A stretch of 11,486 nt of DNA from DATCVA01 sp036567205 (GTDB lineage: Bacteria > Pseudomonadota > Gammaproteobacteria > Burkholderiales > Burkholderiaceae_B). Positions 7,185 to 11,486 of this stretch are shown one piece after another; positions within the stretch are counted from its first letter, which is position 1; each line of letters starts with the position of its first letter. The notes under the pieces were generated by a model. That model saw only the letters and a list, made by a program, of their open reading frames with translations. It was not told the origin of the DNA and did no database searches. Made by a program: the position numbers and the translations under genes. The stretch covers positions 1 through 11,486 of the forward strand of contig DATCVA010000024.1 of assembly GCA_036567205.1 (NCBI GenBank), read 5' to 3'.

Positions 7185-7498
7185 GATGCGTAAGTGTACA
7201 ACCACCTTAAACAAGCAGAGCGAAATCCCGTCAAGGCCCTTTCCACGCCACATGGTTGGCTAAATGGCTGGCCGGTTCAGTCAAATGATCTAGGCTAGGG
7301 TTTACCCACTGTAATTATCGTCCACCACTTCGATAGTATGTAAAAACACACCATGCTACTCAATAGTTTGCTAAGGACACATATTGGATACCTTATGGCA
7401 AAGGCGTCCAATAGCCGCCACTGTTGGCGGTTAGCTTCCCTTCTTGCGGCAACCGGGCTAGCAGAGCCTTTCATAGCGCGCTCAGGACATTATGAATC
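7185..7498. promoter_or_regulatory. Intergenic leader between tsaD and the polysaccharide cluster
   Basis: A region of 307-314 bp between divergent genes, depending on which start of the downstream gene is used. It should carry both promoters, but I find no strong -35/-10 pair; TAGTAT at 7334-7339 is the best plus-strand -10 candidate, with a poor -35. Adjacent small palindromes CTAGgCTAG (7290-7298) and GGGTttACCC (7298-7307) lie just upstream and could be an operator. A stable hairpin sits at 7412-7433. An 89-codon frame at 7353-7622 overlaps the next gene and has no recognisable product, so I do not call it. Confidence 0.4.
7412..7433 (+). promoter_or_regulatory. Hairpin in the 5' leader of the polysaccharide cluster
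   Basis: A 9-bp stem with a 4-nt loop: CCGCCA (7415-7420), loop CTGT, TGGCGG (7425-7430), extended by three pairs, one a G·U. It lies about 60-65 bases before the first gene's start. The following bases are pyrimidine-rich (TTAGCTTCCCTTCTT) but not a proper T tract, so it is not a standard terminator. It could be an attenuator, a regulator-binding leader or chance. Confidence 0.4.
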
Positions 7499-7572
7499 AT
7501 GCCACACACTTCGCCTCGCACAGCAGCAGTCGGTTCCCGGACGCCAACTCCCAGTCATGGCGAAATCACTAA
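7492..7572 (+). other. Short alternative-frame ORF overlapping the start of the TackOD1-like gene
   Basis: A 26-codon frame starts at an ATG only 4 bases after AGGA (7484-7487) and overlaps the annotated start at 7499 in a +1 relation (ATGAATCATG). Its codons (GCC, TTC, AGC, GAC, AAC, TCC, CAG) look like those of neighbouring genes. It stops at 7570-7572, just where the recognisable domain of the downstream frame begins. It is either the true N-terminus of that gene broken by a frameshift, a leader peptide coupled to it, or a coincidence. Confidence 0.4.
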
Positions 7573-8896
7573 GTACCATTCAGTTAGCGAGCTTCTTGCC
7601 GCCCAGCAACCTTACGACATAGTTCTCCTGAGCCTGAATAGCGAAGAGGCTTGCCAGGCATTAAAACAGCTGCGTCGAGACCTTAACTATCATTTTCAAT
7701 TAATTTTCTGCACTCAGTATCAAGATACATGGTGCGACGCTCTAAGCGATGGTCCATTGCCAACCTCCTCCGACGAACTCATATCGGCATGGCGAATTTG
7801 GTCGGATCGCCTGAACCAAATACAAAAGTATAGTTTCCTGGAACAATTTGAAAGCCGCGTGATGGCGTGGCTGTGGTTACGCCTGGGGCAACAAATAAAA
7901 GCTGTGCGCAATCCCATACACGCGCAACACTATGAATACCCCATGCTCGAAGCACTGGCAGGCCAGGAACGCATCAAACCATTCGAATGGCTCCAATCCA
8001 TGAAAAGCCAAGGATGGCTTGAAGAAAACACACTTGTTGACCGGCTCCGTTTATGCACCCACTGCGGCTCAGCACGGTTAAATTACATTGACTTATGTCC
8101 GGAATGCAAGTCTATAGCCATTGCGCGAGAGCCATCGCTTCACTGTTTTGTTTGCGGCCACGTCGCGTCACAAGGCGACTTCACAAAAGACGACGCACTT
8201 ATTTGTCCGAATTGCCTGAGCCGGCTGCGGCACATTGGCAGTGACTACGACCGGCCGATCGAGAACTATCGTTGCCACAGTTGCCACGCCTTTTTTATTG
8301 ATGCGGATGTTCAGGCCCGATGCCTGGATTGCGAACACATCACATTGCCCGGCCAATTGCGCGTGCGCGAATTGCATAACTACAACATCACCGAAATAGG
8401 GCTGCTGCGCTGCCGGCAAGGGTTTCATAGCGACCCACTGACCACTGAACGATTCGGTACCTTAAACATAGTTGGCCTGGACACATTCCGCTATCTATTG
8501 AACTGGAGCCTGCAACAGCACCAACGCTACCCCGACCAGCAGTTTTCATTACTGGCCTTGCGGTTCCTGAACCTGACACAGGCGCTTACTCGTCTGGGCG
8601 AACAGCAAAAACATGCATTGGCCGATCGTCTTATCGAGCAATTGCAAGCCACCATGCGGGACACTGATCGCTGCACCCGCAGCAACGAAGAATGCCTGTG
8701 GTTATTGATGCCTCATATTGACAGCAAAGGTCTTGCCAAGGTGAAGCTGCGTCTGACGAAACTAACTGAACTATTCATTGCATCGGAAGTATCAGAAATC
8801 GAACTGCGCATGGCCAGCTACAGCGCATCGCATGGCCTGCCTGAACAACAAGACAGCACACTACTAATGGCGCGCTTATCGGGCGATCTGCAATAA
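7499..8896 (+). CDS. TackOD1-like zinc-ribbon protein with degenerate GGDEF domain, putative c-di-GMP receptor of exopolysaccharide synthesis
   Basis: Putative cytoplasmic regulator, 465 residues from the ATG at 7499. Residues about 25-105 look like a degenerate receiver domain (HSVSELLAAQQPYDIVLLSL); about 105-180 is helical. Six CxxC pairs follow (C186/189, 200/203, 216/219, 236/239, 259/262, 275/278), enough for three zinc sites, around LRHIGSDYDRPIEN (243-256); I recall this pattern from the TackOD1 output domain. Residues about 305-450 resemble GGDEF, but the signature reads NEECL (396-400), so cyclase activity is unlikely. R387-DT-D390 sits five residues before it, the canonical spacing of the c-di-GMP inhibitory site, suggesting a receptor. 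The glycosyltransferase gene starts 3 bp after the stop. Odd: an overlapping ATG at 7492 in another frame has a closer AGGA, so the N-terminus may be wrong or frameshifted. Domain calls are moderately sure, function is inferred. Confidence 0.8.
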   Translation: MPHTSPRTAAVGSRTPTPSHGEITKYHSVSELLAAQQPYDIVLLSLNSEEACQALKQLRRDLNYHFQLIFCTQYQDTWCDALSDGPLPTSSDELISAWRIWSDRLNQIQKYSFLEQFESRVMAWLWLRLGQQIKAVRNPIHAQHYEYPMLEALAGQERIKPFEWLQSMKSQGWLEENTLVDRLRLCTHCGSARLNYIDLCPECKSIAIAREPSLHCFVCGHVASQGDFTKDDALICPNCLSRLRHIGSDYDRPIENYRCHSCHAFFIDADVQARCLDCEHITLPGQLRVRELHNYNITEIGLLRCRQGFHSDPLTTERFGTLNIVGLDTFRYLLNWSLQQHQRYPDQQFSLLALRFLNLTQALTRLGEQQKHALADRLIEQLQATMRDTDRCTRSNEECLWLLMPHIDSKGLAKVKLRLTKLTELFIASEVSEIELRMASYSASHGLPEQQDSTLLMARLSGDLQ

Positions 8897-8899
8897 ATC

Positions 8900-10228
8900 A
8901 TGGAACAACTACTCTACCTTTTGGATGCTTTCGCTCAAGAACTATCCGGCCAGGATGGGCCGTCCAATTTTTTTATTACTTTTTTTCCATACTTCCTGAT
9001 TCTTGAGCTGCCGCTTGCTCTTTTAACGGTACTTGGCGTACTGCGATGGTATGCACGCAAACGCAGCACTATTCCAATGGCAAGTCCTTACCATCCAAAG
9101 GTTTCGTGTATTGTCGCGTGCTACAGCGAAGGGCTGGATGTACAGAAAACAATACTGACCCTGGCAGAACAAATCTATCCAGGGCACATCGAAATAATAC
9201 CGATGATCGACGGTGCGAGTGTTAATCACACAACACTACAGGCTGTACGAGACGTCCGCCTGGACCCCGCCATCTATCCTCGCCGTTATCTGCGCCCTAT
9301 CGCCAAATGGCAGCGTGGGGGTCGCGTATCCTCACTAAATGCAGGGCTGGCTTATTCAACCGGAGAAATCGTCATGGCGCTGGATGGCGACACTTCGTTT
9401 GACAATAATATGGTTGCCGCCATCGTGCGCCATTTTGCCGACCCCAGCGTACCGGCTGTGGCGGGCAGCCTGAGGGTGCGCAATATCTGGTCGTCAGTTA
9501 CTACCGCAGTTCAAGCGCTGGATTACCTGTTGTCTATTCACATGTCCAAAACCGGACTCGCCGAGTGGAATCTTATTAACAATGTTTCAGGGGCGTTCGG
9601 CGCCTTTCGGCGAAGCTTTCTCGAACACATCGGCGGGTGGAACACACATACCGCCGAAGATCTGGACCTGACTTTACGGATCAAAAGCTATATGCGCCGC
9701 CATTCGCTCCGTATACCGTTCGAACCTGATGCAATCGGCCACACCGACGCACCCGTCACATTCCGTCAATTTCTAATGCAACGGTTGCGGTGGGATGGCG
9801 ACCTGTTCTTTTTGTATGTACGCAAGCACAATCACAGCATCACCCCCTTCCTGCTTGGATGGCCGTCGTTTTTGATGGTCCTGGCCAGTGGCCTTTTTGT
9901 TCAAATAGTGCTGCCTTTCATCATTCTTGGCTACATGATCTTAACGGTGGTGTTGTTGCCGGCCACGAGCTTGCTGCTTGTGTATTCATTGATTTATATG
10001 CTGTACCTGGTTATGACAATAATCATGTTTGTCGTAATGATCCTGACTGTTGCCGAGCGTCCTTTCAAAAGCCTGAAGCTGGCCATCGTTCTACCGGTAT
10101 TCCCCATTTTCATGATAATCACACGGTGCTGGAGCGCTGTGGCGATAACCAACGAGGTCCTGAGACGCGGCCATGAGGAAAGCAGCATGGCCCCATGGTG
10201 GGTACTCAAAAAAGCAACCAGGTTCTAG
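8900..10228 (+). CDS. Membrane processive glycosyltransferase, family 2 (cellulose/PgaC/hyaluronan synthase type)
   Basis: Inner-membrane enzyme predicted to polymerise a sugar from a nucleotide-sugar donor and move the chain across the membrane; the sugar is unknown. Of 442 residues, about 24-50 form an N-terminal membrane segment. The GT-A domain (about 67-300) carries D104 (MIDGAS), DxD as D162-G-D164 (LDGDTS), the acidic catalytic motif AED with D254 (THTAEDLDL), and QRLRW at 294-298, the QxxRW mark of processive beta-glycosyltransferases. From about 315 to 425 it is mostly hydrophobic, with four or five membrane segments. No PilZ domain is present, so any c-di-GMP control must come from a partner, plausibly the protein encoded 3 bp upstream. 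The usual start-site ribosome-binding sequence is weak, which suggests translational coupling. The TolC-like gene starts 2 bp after its stop. Confidence 0.92.
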   Translation: MEQLLYLLDAFAQELSGQDGPSNFFITFFPYFLILELPLALLTVLGVLRWYARKRSTIPMASPYHPKVSCIVACYSEGLDVQKTILTLAEQIYPGHIEIIPMIDGASVNHTTLQAVRDVRLDPAIYPRRYLRPIAKWQRGGRVSSLNAGLAYSTGEIVMALDGDTSFDNNMVAAIVRHFADPSVPAVAGSLRVRNIWSSVTTAVQALDYLLSIHMSKTGLAEWNLINNVSGAFGAFRRSFLEHIGGWNTHTAEDLDLTLRIKSYMRRHSLRIPFEPDAIGHTDAPVTFRQFLMQRLRWDGDLFFLYVRKHNHSITPFLLGWPSFLMVLASGLFVQIVLPFIILGYMILTVVLLPATSLLLVYSLIYMLYLVMTIIMFVVMILTVAERPFKSLKLAIVLPVFPIFMIITRCWSAVAITNEVLRRGHEESSMAPWWVLKKATRF

Positions 10229-10230
10229 CT

Positions 10231-11486
10231 ATGCGGATTATCTCTATTGTTCTCATGGTTTTCTCGTGCACCATTACGCAAGCAAATCCGGTAATGCTGA
10301 ATAGTTTACTTAACAACATAGACGCGGACCCTTCCGTACGTGCGGCCCATGCAAGGCTGGATGCCGCCCTAAGCGACCAGGCTTTACAAAAAAGCGAAAC
10401 TGGAGCGCAGTTATTCGTTGGAGCCAGCGCCGGCAAATACAATGAACTGGTAACAAACAGTATTATTGACGATCACTATGCAAGAGCGTTTGTGCTGGGC
10501 GTACGCTATCCATTACTTGGTACCTTGAAACGCCAGCTGGACGCCTTGCAATCAACCGAATTCACATCGCAGCGTCAGCAACTTGAGATATCCATACGCC
10601 GGGCAGAACGCCGTCTGGCATTGCGCACAGCTTATGCTGACTGGTGGAAAACCCAACAGGAACAGCAATGGTGCAAGCCTATGCGGGCAGCAGCGGCCAA
10701 AGCTTTGCATCAACTCCAGAGCCGTCAACAAGCTGGTTGGTTATTAGCGTCCGATGCGGCTATTAATCGCAATAGCTGGGACCGGACATTATCCCTTTGT
10801 TCAATCCAAAACAGTTCTGAGGCTCAGGCACGGGCAATGCTTGAGCTACTGGCCCAACAGCCCCTGCGCCCCGGCGCAACAGCCAGTGAGACTCCATTAA
10901 TGGCCAACCCAGCCCCGTTGTCCGAATGGCGCGACGCGCTAGAGAAGCATCCCCGCATCGCCGCCAGACACACTAGCGTGACGGAAGCAGGTCAAAACAG
11001 GACGCAACCGTGGTATGCCAGCATCGATTCCAACATTAGCGTGGGCTATAGCGTAGAGGATCGCAGCGGCACCTCAAGAAATGGGCGCGGCCTGGTTGCA
11101 AGCCTGAACTTCACCATGCCGTTCAATATTTCAGGCCACACAAGCGCTCGCCGCACCGCCAGTTCAGCGCGCTATCGGGCCGCGCAAGAACAGCTGATTG
11201 CAGAACGCCGTAATCTTATTGTTGAATTAAGCCGAATACTGCAGCTCCATCAGCAATCAAGACAAAATCTACTCAACAAAACCAGTCAGTTTGCTGCGGC
11301 AAAGCAGCACCTGAACGATATGCAGGCACGCACTGTGCTTGAGGACGATAACGCCATGCTTCAAATACAGAGCGCTCAGCGAGATTACTATCAAGCCGGC
11401 CTCGATCGTATTTCGGCCTGGCACCAGGTTTGGCTAAATAACGCGGCAGTGCGCGTATTTGCAGAAGACGACTCAAATCCCGAGCC
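10231..11486 (+). CDS. TolC-family outer-membrane channel protein, 3' end cut by the window
   Basis: Open to the right edge: 418 codons plus two bases. Residues 1-18 (MRIISIVLMVFSCTITQA) are a short signal peptide, cleavage likely after A18. C13 is not in a good lipobox (VFSC). The rest matches the two-repeat plan of outer-membrane efflux proteins. Repeat one has DPSVRAAHARLDAA near 33-46, a beta-strand region with VLGVRYPLLGTLKRQLDA near 88-105, then long helices. Repeat two has HPRIAARHTSVTEA near 242-255, a second strand region (SLNFTMPFNISG), then helices to the edge. Such proteins form trimeric export tunnels through outer membrane and periplasm. It starts 2 bp after the glycosyltransferase stop, with AGG about 9 bases before the ATG, so it is probably cotranscribed and provides the exit route for polymer or an associated product. 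Family fairly sure, substrate inferred. Confidence 0.85.
   Translation, partial: MRIISIVLMVFSCTITQANPVMLNSLLNNIDADPSVRAAHARLDAALSDQALQKSETGAQLFVGASAGKYNELVTNSIIDDHYARAFVLGVRYPLLGTLKRQLDALQSTEFTSQRQQLEISIRRAERRLALRTAYADWWKTQQEQQWCKPMRAAAAKALHQLQSRQQAGWLLASDAAINRNSWDRTLSLCSIQNSSEAQARAMLELLAQQPLRPGATASETPLMANPAPLSEWRDALEKHPRIAARHTSVTEAGQNRTQPWYASIDSNISVGYSVEDRSGTSRNGRGLVASLNFTMPFNISGHTSARRTASSARYRAAQEQLIAERRNLIVELSRILQLHQQSRQNLLNKTSQFAAAKQHLNDMQARTVLEDDNAMLQIQSAQRDYYQAGLDRISAWHQVWLNNAAVRVFAEDDSNPE

Noticed and set aside
7353..7622. An 89-codon plus-strand frame in the leader of the polysaccharide cluster.
   Set aside because: It overlaps the cluster's first gene in another frame for over 120 bases, has no recognisable motif and contains the leader hairpin; more likely non-coding.
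10267..10272. Lipobox at C13 of the TolC-like protein, making it an outer-membrane lipoprotein.
   Set aside because: VFSC has phenylalanine at -2 and the hydrophobic core before it is short; ordinary cleavage after A18 fits better.
1..11486. CRISPR arrays, tRNA or rRNA genes, transposases, integrases and attachment sites.
   Set aside because: I saw no regularly spaced repeats, tRNA-like cloverleaf segments, transposase motifs or direct repeats flanking the accessory genes.

Overview
The window looks like a chromosomal segment of a betaproteobacterium, most likely order Burkholderiales and probably close to Alcaligenaceae (Bordetella/Pusillimonas-like). This rests on moderate GC content, protein sequence character, and the gene order tsaD, plsY, surE, pcm, nlpD, PolB-like exonuclease, rlmD, which I recall from Bordetella relatives. 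The taxonomic call is inference; there is no rRNA gene here.

Region 1 (1-5375, all on the minus strand) holds conserved housekeeping genes. Read in transcription order they are surE (nucleotidase), pcm (isoaspartyl repair methyltransferase), nlpD (lipoprotein activator of cell-wall amidases) and a DEDDy 3'-5' exonuclease. These four are tightly packed, with overlaps of 16 bp and 4 bp, and probably form one operon. A small secreted Spy/CpxP-like protein follows, with a clear intrinsic terminator behind it. Then comes rlmD (23S rRNA m5U1939 methyltransferase), which is cut by the left window edge and preceded by an intergenic region containing an unusual long inverted repeat. No rpoS is found next to nlpD, although surE-pcm-nlpD-rpoS is the common proteobacterial order.

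Region 2 (5376-7184) has plsY (glycerol-3-phosphate acyltransferase) on the plus strand, divergent from surE. It converges on tsaD (tRNA t6A synthesis) on the minus strand, with 9 bp between the stop codons.

Region 3 (7185-11486, plus strand) is the accessory and most interesting part. After a 307-314 bp leader (depending on which start is used) come three consecutive genes, 2-3 bp apart. The first encodes a multidomain protein: a degenerate receiver-like N-terminus, six CxxC pairs in a zinc-ribbon domain resembling the TackOD1 output domain, and a degenerate GGDEF domain. That GGDEF domain has lost its signature (NEECL in place of GGDEF) but keeps an RxxD inhibitory-site motif at the canonical spacing. 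The second gene encodes a membrane-embedded processive family-2 glycosyltransferase (D, DxD, ED, QxxRW). The third encodes a TolC-family outer-membrane channel cut by the right edge. Together they suggest a c-di-GMP-controlled exopolysaccharide synthesis and export system, with the first protein as the likely c-di-GMP receptor, analogous to PelD but of different architecture. The N-terminal reading frame of the first gene is uncertain: a better-placed start codon lies in another frame, so a frameshift is possible.
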